56,483 nt of DNA, from positions 1 through 56,483 of the forward strand of contig NZ_JAKNQH010000015.1 of NCBI RefSeq assembly GCF_022662305.1, in the 5' to 3' direction. Below the pieces are notes generated by a model. That model saw only the letters and a list, made by a program, of their open reading frames with translations. It was not told the origin of the DNA and searched no databases. Below, piece by piece: positions 26,586-34,297 of the stretch; position 1 is the first letter of the stretch; every line of letters starts with the position of its first letter. Both the position numbers and the translations under genes were made by a program. The DNA comes from Sphingomonas sp. BAUL-RG-20F-R05-02. Lineage in GTDB: Bacteria > Pseudomonadota > Alphaproteobacteria > Sphingomonadales > Sphingomonadaceae.

Positions 26586-27824
26586 TCAAGGTGGGTTGAG
26601 CAGGCAACCTTTGAACGAACGGCTAGTGCTGCCCGTCGCCTCCGCTGTGTTGCCCCGCAGAAATCCCCGCGATGCTGCCGCAACATTCACCTGGCTGCTG
26701 ACGTTCAACAGGCCACAGGTCGACCTGACCCGACCAGCTGGCGCGCCGGAAATGCTGTTGTTCGTAACGGTCATTTCACCAGTTAGCCCCTCGATGTCGA
26801 TCGGCAGGACCGCATTGACGATCCTGTTGCCGGAAACGACGCCGCCGCTCGTCGGGGCATCATACCAAGGCGTGGAACCCAGCATCAAACCAAAGCCACA
26901 GTCACGCTGCGGGCCGCAGTTGATGTCATTGTTGACCACTTTCGTGCCGTCATAGCGGCCGGAGGTTGATTTTGGCCAAGCCTGGACCATCAGTTCCGCG
27001 TAAGATCCTCCGGCAGAGACCCCACCGTGCCGAAAGATGTTATTTGCAACGATGCAATGCGTGCAGCCGCCGAAAATTAATTGGACGTCGGTATTATCGA
27101 TAAAATGATTATGGACGACAGCAAGGTGCTGCGCATCATGAACGGTCAAACCGTCGGACCACATTAGATGAACGGTGTGCGTGCCGTTCCCTGCGATTGT
27201 GTTGCCGAAGATATGGCCATTTTCGCCACTCTCATATTCTAGGGCAGTATAGCACGCGAAGGATTTAAGAATGGAGCTCGTCAGCGAAAAATCATTGCCG
27301 GCAACACTCAATCCCCCCCCTGCAGGACGCGTTGCCGGATTGAGGCAAAGCGAGGCATTGGCTCCCCCGGCGAAAATGATGTGGTCAAAGCTGACGCTCG
27401 AGGCGCGGATCGTTACCGGCATTGCTCGGGGTTTTATCGCATCGGGCCGAAGCTGGAGAAGCAGTGTGGCGCAGCGCGGATCATGCACTCGGCAGGGCGG
27501 CGCGGAACGCGCCATGCCACGCGTCAGGATCGACACCGGCCTGGAGATAAGCACCGGGGCAGTGATCAGGTATTGGCCCGGTACAAGGGCTATCACGCCA
27601 CCCGACGGTTGCGAGGCGATGCAGGCGGCGAGCGCCGGGGAGGCGTCGCGATCTCCGCCGTTCATCTGGTCTAGGGCGCGGCAGGCAGCGTCCGTCGTAT
27701 TGTGTGGCGCAGCCAGCATGGCATTCGCCGGCGCTGCAAGCATCGCTATGCCTAGAGCCGTAACTGCTACCAACTGCCGCACAGTTTGATAAAGTGCGGG
27801 CCAGACGTATGTATAGCCTCTCAT
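26586..27824 (-). CDS. Secreted right-handed beta-helix protein (copy 1)
   Basis: A 412-residue protein with an N-terminal signal sequence (LVAVTALGIAMLAAPANA, about 18-35) and then a parallel beta-helix repeat fold like NosD or pectate-lyase-type carbohydrate-active proteins: NDFSLTSSILKSFACYTALE, IFGNTIAGNGTH, VVHNHFIDNTDVQLIFGGC, VANNIFRHGG, VVNNDINCG, VSGNRIVNAV and VTNNSIS mark successive coils. Paired cysteines suggest disulfides, consistent with the periplasm or cell surface. A paralogue lies at 48865-50061. Such proteins near capsule genes often bind, trim or epimerise the polymer, but I see no proven catalytic residues. Confidence 0.8.
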   Translation of the reverse strand: MRGYTYVWPALYQTVRQLVAVTALGIAMLAAPANAMLAAPHNTTDAACRALDQMNGGDRDASPALAACIASQPSGGVIALVPGQYLITAPVLISRPVSILTRGMARSAPPCRVHDPRCATLLLQLRPDAIKPRAMPVTIRASSVSFDHIIFAGGANASLCLNPATRPAGGGLSVAGNDFSLTSSILKSFACYTALEYESGENGHIFGNTIAGNGTHTVHLMWSDGLTVHDAQHLAVVHNHFIDNTDVQLIFGGCTHCIVANNIFRHGGVSAGGSYAELMVQAWPKSTSGRYDGTKVVNNDINCGPQRDCGFGLMLGSTPWYDAPTSGGVVSGNRIVNAVLPIDIEGLTGEMTVTNNSISGAPAGRVRSTCGLLNVSSQVNVAAASRGFLRGNTAEATGSTSRSFKGCLLNPP

Positions 27825-28023
27825 GTCCAGTCCTTTTTCGATGGTGTCTGGCTCGTACTTGGTGAGTTCACCATGCCGAAGAATAGCTCAGGACGTAAAG
27901 AGTCACCGCGCCTTCTAACCGGATCGCAAACCGAGTCTTCGTAGGTGTCGATACCACTGCATCACGTCACTTGCTGCCGATGCTGCCGAGATCACGCAGA
28001 CGATACGACCCAAGCTGTGACGG

Positions 28024-28254
28024 TCAGAGCGCAGCTAGACGCACGGTCTTGGATGCCAGGATCGCTGCTGTTAGTTCGTCGCTACCGATTTCACCGGCGA
28101 CATAGCTGGCGTTCAGGCGCTCGATCTCACACGACAGAATGCCCCCTTCGTAGCGGACAGATCCTCGCGCGAAATCCGCCTCACACTGTCGACGAACGCT
28201 TTCGTCTTCGCTGACCGCAGGCGGGGTAGGCGAGGGTGCATCGATGTCGTTCAA
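28024..28254 (-). CDS. VbhA-like antitoxin (copy 1)
   Basis: A 76-residue protein whose C-terminal part (DFARGSVRYEGGILS, then EIERLNASYVAGEI) fits the VbhA family of small antitoxins that inhibit Fic AMP-transferases. No Fic toxin gene is adjacent. I chose TTG because the paralogue at 32710-32931 has the same TTGAAC start preceded by the same aaaggatctc stretch. An IS3-type element begins about 14 bases upstream of the start, exactly where identity with the paralogue's upstream DNA ends, so the native promoter has been displaced. Confidence 0.65.
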   Translation of the reverse strand: MNDIDAPSPTPPAVSEDESVRRQCEADFARGSVRYEGGILSCEIERLNASYVAGEIGSDELTAAILASKTVRLAAL

Positions 28255-28318
28255 GGGCGAGATCCTTTGGACTTGCTTCAGAAAAGTGGAGAGTTTCCTG
28301 CGGTGAAAGGCGAACTCG

Positions 28319-28612
28319 ATGACGAAGCAACGACGGTTTACAAAGGAATTCGAGGACGAGGCGGTTCGGCTGGTGGCGACCAGCGGTCGCACGCAGCGCG
28401 AGGTAGCGGAGGATCTGGGCGTTGGCCTGTCGACGCTGGTGCGCTGGATCGGCCGTCGTCGTGATCGGGTGACGGAGATGCCGGGCGAAGCGCCGCAGGC
28501 AGATCTGGCTGCCGAGTTGAAGCGGCTCCGCCGGGAAAATGAGATCCTTCGGCAGGAGCGCGACATACTGAAGCGGGCGACCGCTTTTTTCGCCCGAGAG
28601 GGAAGTCGATGA
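28319..28612 (+). CDS. IS3-family transposase OrfA
   Basis: A 97-residue helix-turn-helix protein: RRFTKEFEDEAVRLV, then GRTQREVAEDLGVGLSTLVR recognition helix region, and the C-terminal leucine-zipper ENEILRQERDILKRATAFFA typical of IS3-family OrfA. In an intact element it would bind the terminal repeats and join OrfB by programmed frameshifting. The stop overlaps the OrfB start (ATGA). It is apparently complete but without a functional OrfB. Confidence 0.85.
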   Translation: MTKQRRFTKEFEDEAVRLVATSGRTQREVAEDLGVGLSTLVRWIGRRRDRVTEMPGEAPQADLAAELKRLRRENEILRQERDILKRATAFFAREGSR

Positions 28613-28845
28613 GGTTCGCGCTCGTCGATCAGGCGAAGAAGGATTTCCCCGTACACCGCCTTTGCCGGGTGCTCGGCGTCAGCCAGGGCGGCTGTTTTGC
28701 CTGGAAGGACCGCCCAGCATGCCGGCGCCAGCGCGACGACATGGTGATGCTGGTGCATGTCCGTTCTGCGTTCGCCCTCTCGAACGGCACCTATGGCAGC
28801 CCGCGCATGACACGCGAGTTGAAGGATGATGAGGGAAACGACTGA
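28609..28845 (+). pseudogene. IS3-family transposase OrfB, 3'-truncated
   Basis: The 78-codon frame begins MRFALVDQAKKDFPVHRLCR and reaches NGTYGSPRMTRELKD, the N-terminal part of IS3 OrfB (usually near 280 residues). Similarity ends near 28835 and the frame runs into a stop a few codons later. The rve catalytic core is missing. Confidence 0.85.
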
Positions 28846-28916
28846 CAGGAGTCCGGCCGTGCGGTTCAGACGGCGCGGCGCGGCTGAGGCGAAGGCACTC
28901 GCGGAAGAAATGAGAG

Positions 28917-28940
28917 TTTTCCGCCCGATAGCACGAACCG
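28917..28940 (+). repeat. Single upstream iteron of replicon 2
   Basis: TTTTCCGCCCGATAGCACGA occurs once upstream of repA, in the same direction as five further copies downstream of the gene. It may be the site through which RepA represses its own promoter. Confidence 0.75.
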
Positions 28941-29082
28941 TTCGGGCTGCGCCGGCTCGCCAAAGCCGCTACACTCGCGAAGTCTAGCGCGGCTCGATGC
29001 AGGTTGCCGATTAGTTGATCGGTTCCGCATGCTAACTAGGCTTGATGACGGCACGCACAGTAATGGCAACAATGAGGAGGCC

Positions 29083-29964
29083 ATGACCAAGATCATCCCG
29101 TCTCAAGGCGACCTCTTCCGCCTGGATAGTCCGCTTTACGGTGACATCCAAGGTGAGAGGACCGTCGCGGAGTTCCCGTTTTTCGCGCTGACGAAACGCG
29201 CTCAGATGGAGCCCATAGCTTTCGCGAACGACACTGCTCGCATCGAGATCAATCCGAGCAAGACGGGCGTCGCGACGATCTACGACAAAGAGATCCTGCT
29301 CTATATCGCCAGTCTTATGGTGAGCCGACTTGAGAATGGCGAAACGATCGATCGGACGCTAACCTTCACCGCGAATGACCTTTTCCGGATGACCGGGACT
29401 AATCCCTCCGCGCGCTCCTACACGTCGCTGAAGGCCTCGCTTACCCGCCTCCAGGGTACGCAGATTATCACCAACATCGAGACAGGCGGCGAAGGCTCTG
29501 ACAGCGCCTTCTCCTGGCTCCTGAAGGCCGACATCAAATATACGAAACTCCCCAATGGAGAAAGGCAGATGAAGCATGTCGAAGTCATGCTCTGCGACTG
29601 GCTTCACCGGGCCATCCTGACGGATCGCCGAATCGCTGCCTATCATGACGACTTCTTCAAACTCGGCCCAATCGAGCGCCGCCTCTACGAGCTGGCCAAA
29701 TTTAACTGTGTCGACGGCGCCCGCTTCGAGGCCGATGCCGTTGATCTCGCCGGCCGAGTCGGCTGCTCGCTCGAACCTCGCTCGATTGAAAATTTCAAGC
29801 GAACACTGCGGGAGGTCACCAAGGACCAATCTCTCCCGGAATACTCCCTGGCCTTGGCCGACCGGAAGGAACCTCGAACTGGCGGGGGACGTCCGAAGCT
29901 GTCGACTCTGGTGACGATCACCCCGCTCGATAGTCTTCGCTTGGCCGCCGCTTCGGCCAAGTAG
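29083..29964 (+). CDS. repA: RPA-type replication initiator RepA (replicon 2)
   Basis: Replication initiator protein A family. The 293-residue protein shows the typical order: PFFALTKRAQMEPIAF, VATIYDKEILLYIASLMVSR, LTFTANDLFRMTGTNPSARS, SYTSLKASLTRLQGTQIITN, and the C-terminal FFKLGPIERRLYELAKFNC winged-helix region. The ATG is preceded by a strong gaggagg. It is flanked by 20-bp iterons of a different type from those of replicon 1, so it is a separate origin-binding system. Only distant similarity to the frameshifted repA is apparent. It looks intact and is a good candidate for the working initiator. Confidence 0.92.
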   Translation: MTKIIPSQGDLFRLDSPLYGDIQGERTVAEFPFFALTKRAQMEPIAFANDTARIEINPSKTGVATIYDKEILLYIASLMVSRLENGETIDRTLTFTANDLFRMTGTNPSARSYTSLKASLTRLQGTQIITNIETGGEGSDSAFSWLLKADIKYTKLPNGERQMKHVEVMLCDWLHRAILTDRRIAAYHDDFFKLGPIERRLYELAKFNCVDGARFEADAVDLAGRVGCSLEPRSIENFKRTLREVTKDQSLPEYSLALADRKEPRTGGGRPKLSTLVTITPLDSLRLAAASAK

Positions 29965-30007
29965 GCCACCGTCGTCGCCTGAGTTGGCGAGCATCGGCGC
30001 TTCCTAG

Positions 30008-30305
30008 TTTTCCGCCCGAAAGCACGACTCCGCTGGGGGCTTTTCCGCTCGTTAGCACGACGGGCGCTTGATCGAGGCGAAGCTAACCTTACCAGGCACC
30101 GCCTTTATCCATGATGCCACGTTTAGCGGCCGGACGTCGCGATTCTGTTGCCTTGAGGCTAACCGTGGCCTCTTGGACAGGGTTTTCCGCCCGAAAGCAC
30201 GAGCTCGCGCACGTTGTCCGAGACGGTACGCCATGATCCGCTGCGACTTCTCCGCCCAATAGCACGAACATTAAGGGGCTTTCCCGCCCGATAGCACGAG
30301 TTCGC
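30008..30305 (+). repeat. Five iterons downstream of repA (replicon 2 origin)
   Basis: Copies of about TTTTCCGCCCGAAAGCACGA start at 30008, 30041, 30183, 30247 and 30279, with an unusual spread in spacing. The copies at 30041 (CTCGTTAG) and 30247 (CCCAATAG) are the most divergent. Together with the copy at 28917 they define the likely RepA binding array. Confidence 0.88.
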
Positions 30306-30401
30306 GAGGCTTCCGCCCTCGCTCCGCCTTCGACAAATATCGCAAGGGCCCGTCACAATCCGCGACGGGCGGAAGGGAAATGGCTGTGAGCACATAAACG
30401 A

Positions 30402-30425
30402 ATGCCCAGCACGATGGCTGGGCAT
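30402..30425. ncRNA. Hairpin in the repC leader, candidate countertranscript-RNA terminator
   Basis: ATGCCCAGC and GCTGGGCAT form a perfect 9-bp stem with a 6-base loop about 150 bases before repC. A second stem (GCCCGTC / GACGGGC, 30349-30370) lies just upstream. In repABC plasmids a small antisense RNA with such a hairpin controls repC translation. Here the role is inferred from position only; strand and boundaries of any RNA are unknown. Confidence 0.4.
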
Positions 30426-30574
30426 CCTGAAACATCTAGGTGACTGCGTCGCCAAACGCCGGCCAGTTTCCACAGGTCTTCATTTAGTTGTTTCCGAGCC
30501 TCGGTTCAAGGACGCGCGCCTCGTGCCACGCTTCGTTTTGCCTGCTGACGGTCCCTTCGGCGAAAGGACGATCA

Positions 30575-31819
30575 ATGACTTACGCTCAAACAGCTTTCAC
30601 CGGACGAACGGGCGCTCGCCCGATTACCGAGATGACACGCAGGATCGCGCGCGACCTCGAGGCGCGCTTCAGCGACGCGGTAGAGATCAGCGAATGGAAA
30701 GATCTTTATCGGGTTGTCGACCAAGCAGCGATCTCGCTCGGCCTTGGCGCCGGCGCACGGGAAACGCTCAAACACCTAATCGGCTACACGCGCCTTGAGG
30801 ATTGGAAGGACGAGCGAACCCCTGTTGTCTGGCCCAGCAATCAGACGCTAGCCGACGAAGCCGGGAAAACGGTGGGGGCGATCAAGGCCCGACTGCGGCA
30901 GCTCCGCGAAATGGCTCTGATCCTCGCACGAGATAGCGGCCATGGGCGCCGCACCGGCCGGCGTGACGATCGCGGTGCGATCACCTCGGCTTTCGGCGTC
31001 GACCTCTCGCCGATCCGGGTCCGCTTCCGGGAGCTCCGGGAGCGCGCTGAGGCCTATACGGCGCAGTCTCGCCTGTTTAAGGAAGGAAAGCAGGAGATTG
31101 GGCGCGTGCGCCGCACTGTCGGCCAGGCGCTCGCTCAGGCCGCCCACCTGCGTCTGACCGGGGCACACTGGATCATGCTTCAGGACGCGATTGAGCAGGT
31201 GGCTGGCATGGCTGCTGCGGCGAAGGCTGTGCGCGATAGCGCCGCTTATCAAGCGGCCCTTGATCGGCTTCCGGATGTGGATCGACTGGTTGCCGAGACG
31301 ATCGACCGCTTTATGTTTTCTAGCGAAAATGACGGGTTGGGGTCAAAAAATAGCCCCTCTATATATATACAAACCAACCCCCCTATAATCAAAAATGTAC
31401 AGAGCAATCGAACCTGTAGTTTTGACCCGACCCGTCAAATTCCACCCTCAGTCGATCTCCCGGCCTCACCGTCCAATAGCACCTTCAAGGCTAAGCCGGC
31501 GGAGCTCATGGAAATGTTTCCTACCACCGCAGCATACGTCGCCGCCGAGAATCCGCGTTGGAGCGAGATCCACGCTGCGGCTTGCCGCCTCCGCCACGAT
31601 CTCGGTATTCGCATCGGCACCTACGTCGATGCGTTGGAGAAGCTCGGCCTCGACGCCACCGCGGTAGCTGTCATGATTACCGCCGAGCGATACACCAGGG
31701 ATGAGATACGCTTAACTGCGGGCGCTTACTTCGCCGGCATAGTCGGCAAGGCGAAGCGCGACGAGCTTGACCTCGCCAAAAGCCTATGGGGCTTTCGGAC
31801 CGAACGTATGGCCAGCTAG
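30575..31819 (+). CDS. repC: Replication protein RepC (replicon 3), stand-alone
   Basis: RepC-family initiator (usual in repABC plasmids of Alphaproteobacteria), 414 residues. The N-terminal half contains the conserved RP-C winged-helix domain (HLIGYTRLEDWKDERTPVVW, then NQTLADEAGKTVGAIKARLR), and the end shows GLDATAVAVMITAERYTRDE and LTAGAYFAGIVGKA, typical of the family. A gaaagga site precedes the ATG. No repA or repB partition genes accompany it, so it is an orphan or a RepC-only replicon. A striking AT-rich stretch lies inside the gene, where repABC origins are found. Immediately downstream is a scrap of a different initiator plus its origin. Confidence 0.9.
   Translation: MTYAQTAFTGRTGARPITEMTRRIARDLEARFSDAVEISEWKDLYRVVDQAAISLGLGAGARETLKHLIGYTRLEDWKDERTPVVWPSNQTLADEAGKTVGAIKARLRQLREMALILARDSGHGRRTGRRDDRGAITSAFGVDLSPIRVRFRELRERAEAYTAQSRLFKEGKQEIGRVRRTVGQALAQAAHLRLTGAHWIMLQDAIEQVAGMAAAAKAVRDSAAYQAALDRLPDVDRLVAETIDRFMFSSENDGLGSKNSPSIYIQTNPPIIKNVQSNRTCSFDPTRQIPPSVDLPASPSNSTFKAKPAELMEMFPTTAAYVAAENPRWSEIHAAACRLRHDLGIRIGTYVDALEKLGLDATAVAVMITAERYTRDEIRLTAGAYFAGIVGKAKRDELDLAKSLWGFRTERMAS
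31316..31406 (+). other. AT-rich segment inside repC, candidate oriV
   Basis: About 90 bases within repC contain ctatatatatacaaacc and other AT-runs in an otherwise GC-rich gene. In repABC replicons the origin maps to an AT-rich stretch inside repC, which makes this the likely unwinding site of replicon 3. Confidence 0.5.
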
Positions 31820-31860
31820 CGCTGACAATCGCGTGCCAATCGGCGCTGACATTTACAAGC

Positions 31861-31887
31861 CTGTCAGCAATCCCGCGCTTGTTTTGA
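31861..31887 (+). pseudogene. 3' scrap of a replicon-1-type repA
   Basis: The bases decode as LSAIPRLF followed by a stop, identical to the last eight residues of the frameshifted repA at 18487. The rest of the gene is missing, replaced by repC 41 bases upstream. It marks a recombination junction. Confidence 0.8.
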
Positions 31888-31890
31888 CCA

Positions 31891-32248
31891 TCGGGCGATC
31901 GGAAACTCAACGCCCTGCGTTTGTCGGGCTATTACAAACTTTGAGCAATTAGCATTAGGCGCCAGTTGCTGCAGCAACCCACATCGTTATGCAAATACAG
32001 CCAATACGACACATCAACCGCGGCAATCTACCCGATCAGCCCAAATTCCGATTGAACTGGACGCATCGGGCGATTGGAAACCGGTCGTCCGGGCGAACAA
32101 AAACCAGATCTCGGACTATCAAAAACCAAGCACACAAATTGTCTTTTGTATGAGAGGGTTAAACATCAATCCAGTCAAATTAACTTTCTAACACCTATAT
32201 TTAACAGTAAATCTTTTAACATAATTTAAGGGCACTGCCTGTGGATAA
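31891..32248 (+). repeat. Second copy of the replicon-1 origin: five 17-bp iterons, AT-rich segment, DnaA box
   Basis: Iterons of the replicon-1 type start at 31891, 31924, 32066, 32089 and 32111. Spacer DNA (for example gcattaggcgccag and tgcagcaacccacat) matches 18540-18660 closely. An AT-rich stretch with ttaactttctaacaccta follows, and TGTGGATAA (32240-32248) is a perfect DnaA box. Two iterons fewer than in origin 1. The two origins are therefore diverged duplicates, not a recent exact copy. Confidence 0.88.
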
Positions 32249-32300
32249 ACCGCCTCAGAGTCTGACATCACCGACAGCGCGAACATGTCTCGGCCCACCA

Positions 32301-32648
32301 TCACGTCATGTCATCCAGCGTACGGGTCGAAAGCGGCCATTGGTGCGGGCAAGAGGGCCGATCCAACGCCACCGTACCGTGCCATCGCGATCGGAACGGT
32401 GTGGCCGTTGGATCGGTGACGCCGTCGAGCAGAGCAGGCTCGTCGACCAGCACATGATACGCAGCACCGGTGGCCGCTGCACCGAAATAGTAGACCGTCC
32501 CCGCGCAGCCGGCGATCGCGCAAGCCGTCGTCCGGTTGATGAGACTGGCCGAGCCGCCCAGCTCTCGGTGCAGCGCGAGCAGGTCGATGCACATCAAGCT
32601 GTGGCATCGCCGGCAGCGCGAACGTGCCTGGGCCACGCGTCGGATCAT
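32301..32648 (-). CDS. Four-cysteine small protein, family unrecognised (copy 1)
   Basis: A 115-residue protein with cysteines at 12, 15, 43 and 48 (C-x2-C-x27-C-x4-C), spaced exactly as in the protein at 33140-33445, so the two are paralogues. The shared pattern also includes SLI about nine residues before the third cysteine, a (T/F)-(V/F)-Y-(Y/L) segment after the fourth, and PAL(L/I) near the end. Zinc binding is likely from the cysteine layout. The C-terminal tail (TRTLDDMT) is probably foreign: it overlaps a degenerate start of another copy. Just downstream of a VbhA-like gene on the same strand. Function unknown. Confidence 0.55.
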   Translation of the reverse strand: MIRRVAQARSRCRRCHSLMCIDLLALHRELGGSASLINRTTACAIAGCAGTVYYFGAAATGAAYHVLVDEPALLDGVTDPTATPFRSRWHGTVALDRPSCPHQWPLSTRTLDDMT

Positions 32649-32709
32649 GTCGTCCAGCGTGCGGGTTCAGGCCGGCCAGAACGGCACGATGATGGCAGTG
32701 GGTGCCATG

Positions 32710-32931
32710 CTATGGACGGGCGGTATCGGAGGCCAGAATGGCTGCCGTCAGCTCGTCACTGTCGATCTCGCCGGCAATGTAGCGAGCATTGAGGCGCTCG
32801 ATTTCTTTGGACAGGATGCCGCCCTCGTACCGCACCGACCCGCGCGCAAAATCCACCTCGGTCTGACGCCATACCCGCTCGGATTCGTCGAAAGCGGGAC
32901 GGTCGGTGCAGGCTGGTATCAGCTTGTTCAA
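32710..32931 (-). CDS. VbhA-like antitoxin (copy 2)
   Basis: A 73-residue paralogue of the protein at 28024-28254, differing mainly in the first 25 residues. The conserved part is DFARGSVRYEGGILSKEIER, then LNARYIAGEIDSDELTAAIL. A TTG start is likely, with aaagga upstream. The four-cysteine gene follows 61 bases downstream on the same strand, so the two may be co-transcribed. No Fic-domain toxin (HPFxxGNG motif) was seen anywhere in the window, so the protein may have another partner or regulate a chromosomal Fic protein. Confidence 0.68.
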   Translation of the reverse strand: MNKLIPACTDRPAFDESERVWRQTEVDFARGSVRYEGGILSKEIERLNARYIAGEIDSDELTAAILASDTARP

Positions 32932-33139
32932 AGGAGATCCTTTCGGACGTCGAAGCGGATGTTTTAGCTTAGCTAGGGGCAGTGAGCGATCAGGCATGGC
33001 CGTCCGATCTTTGCACCAACGACATACCATGTTTGCCGTCACGATGCGATCCGAACGACAAAATCGCCGGTGAACTTGCGACCGCGCGGGATGGAGCAAA
33101 GGGGCGCGATCGCTCGTCTTTTAGTTCCAGCGGTTCGCA

Positions 33140-33445
33140 CTAGGGCCGTTTCTCGAACGCGGCGATGAGCGCAGGATCTCGGAGCAACGTCGTCCACTGA
33201 CTGCCACAGGTGCGTGTCGCGAGATAGAAAGTCGAGCCGAAGCACTCGACCATCCGGCATCGCTCGAGCTTGTCGATGAGCGAATAATCCGAACCATGGC
33301 GAGCGAAAATGTCCTTCAATCTCAGCCGGATCAGTGTCCTGCATGTGCAGCAGCGCGTGCGGACCTGCGCATTCATCCGGAGTATGCCCCCGCTGTTCTC
33401 CATCCAGCGGGGGCATAGTGCGACGATGTCAGCAGTGGTCTCCAT
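33140..33445 (-). CDS. Four-cysteine small protein, family unrecognised (copy 2)
   Basis: A 101-residue protein starting METTADIVALCPRWMENSGG. Cysteines 32, 35, 63 and 68 repeat the C-x2-C-x27-C-x4-C layout of the paralogue at 32301-32648. Adjacent shared features are SLID, TFYLA and DPALI. It probably folds around one zinc ion. It is the first of three small genes on this strand (with the VbhA-like gene and the paralogue after it), though 208 bases separate it from the next. The ribosome-binding site is weak. Function unknown. Confidence 0.6.
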   Translation of the reverse strand: METTADIVALCPRWMENSGGILRMNAQVRTRCCTCRTLIRLRLKDIFARHGSDYSLIDKLERCRMVECFGSTFYLATRTCGSQWTTLLRDPALIAAFEKRP

Positions 33446-33715
33446 GTTCGGAAAGATAGGCAGGCCTTGGGGCGGCATGCTCGAATGCTGAGCCGTGTTC
33501 TCAGGCGGCGCTTGTCTCGGCCACATGAGCCCAAGCAGGGGAGGGAAAGCGCCTTGCCAGAACCACTATGCTCCACTCCGCGTCATTTGTGGGTTCCGGT
33601 TGCTAGCATGAGTTTGAAAGTTTATATGGGTGTTAGGCTAGATATGGCAGGATATCACAGAAACCACCGATGTATGACATTGTTGTTTTGAGATCCGCTG
33701 CGCGGGGCTTCTAAG
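33446..33715. other. Region upstream of the mobilisation genes, likely to hold oriT
   Basis: No gene seen. In mobC-relaxase plasmids the transfer origin usually lies just upstream of mobC. I see no unambiguous nic-type inverted repeat here, so the placement is inference only. Confidence 0.3.
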
Positions 33716-34297
33716 ATGATCGTGACTGTTCGACTGAAAGACGAGCTGGTCGAAGAGATCGACCGCGTAGCCGCAGCGAACGGCCAGACCCGCAGTCGCT
33801 GGATCGCGCGCGCTCTCATGCGCAGCGTGCTTGCGCCGGAAACCGAGGATCTGCCGATCTTGCCGGTTCAGGGTAGGAGCCACCCCGACGACTATATCCG
33901 CCTGACCGTTCGGCTGAACAGGAGTGAAATCGAAGGCATCGACACCGTGGCCGCGCCGATGCGTCTGACACGGAGTGAGTGGGTCAAGCGCACGATCCGC
34001 TGGCAGCTTTGGGACAAGGCCGCACTGCTCCGATTGGCTCCTTCGACACAGACCGAGATCACAAAGATCCGGAAACAGATCCAGAAGATCGGGGTGAACA
34101 TCAACCAGGCAGTCCACGCGATGAACGCGGCGAACATGCCGGAAAGCTCGCTCGACATCGCCCGGATCGCTGTGCCCTTCATGGAGACATGCGGCGATCT
34201 GAGAACACTGCTGACCGAATCCCGCCGCACCTTGGCCTCCTCGATTGGCGGTGAGATCAGCTACTGGACCGGCGCAGCACCGGTTCCGGTGGAATGA
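33716..34297 (+). CDS. mobC: MobC-like relaxosome accessory protein
   Basis: DNA-binding helper for the relaxase at oriT. The 193-residue protein contains two ribbon-helix-helix-like units (MIVTVRLKDELVEEIDRVAA, and YIRLTVRLNRSEIEGIDTVA) and then the MobC family core (LTRSEWVKRTI and IRKQIQKIGVNINQAVHAMN). The double ribbon-helix-helix arrangement is less usual than a single one. Its stop overlaps the relaxase ATG (ATGA), so the pair is translationally coupled. Good family match. Confidence 0.85.
   Translation: MIVTVRLKDELVEEIDRVAAANGQTRSRWIARALMRSVLAPETEDLPILPVQGRSHPDDYIRLTVRLNRSEIEGIDTVAAPMRLTRSEWVKRTIRWQLWDKAALLRLAPSTQTEITKIRKQIQKIGVNINQAVHAMNAANMPESSLDIARIAVPFMETCGDLRTLLTESRRTLASSIGGEISYWTGAAPVPVE

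Larger units (their letters stand above)
28268..28845 (+). mobile_element. Truncated IS3-family insertion sequence
   Basis: The left end begins TGGACTTGCTTCAG, inserted just upstream of the VbhA-like gene. OrfA is complete, OrfB is cut after about 75 codons before its DDE catalytic residues, and no right end was found. It cannot move by itself. Confidence 0.7.

Noticed and set aside
28255..28758. A long minus-strand frame joining the VbhA-like gene to IS3 DNA
   Set aside because: Upstream of 28268 it runs antisense through IS3 OrfA. The shared TTG start with the paralogue fixes the gene's beginning.
30008..30305. CRISPR array
   Set aside because: The repeats are about 20 bp, unevenly spaced, not separated by uniform spacers, and lie after a replication initiator. 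They are iterons.
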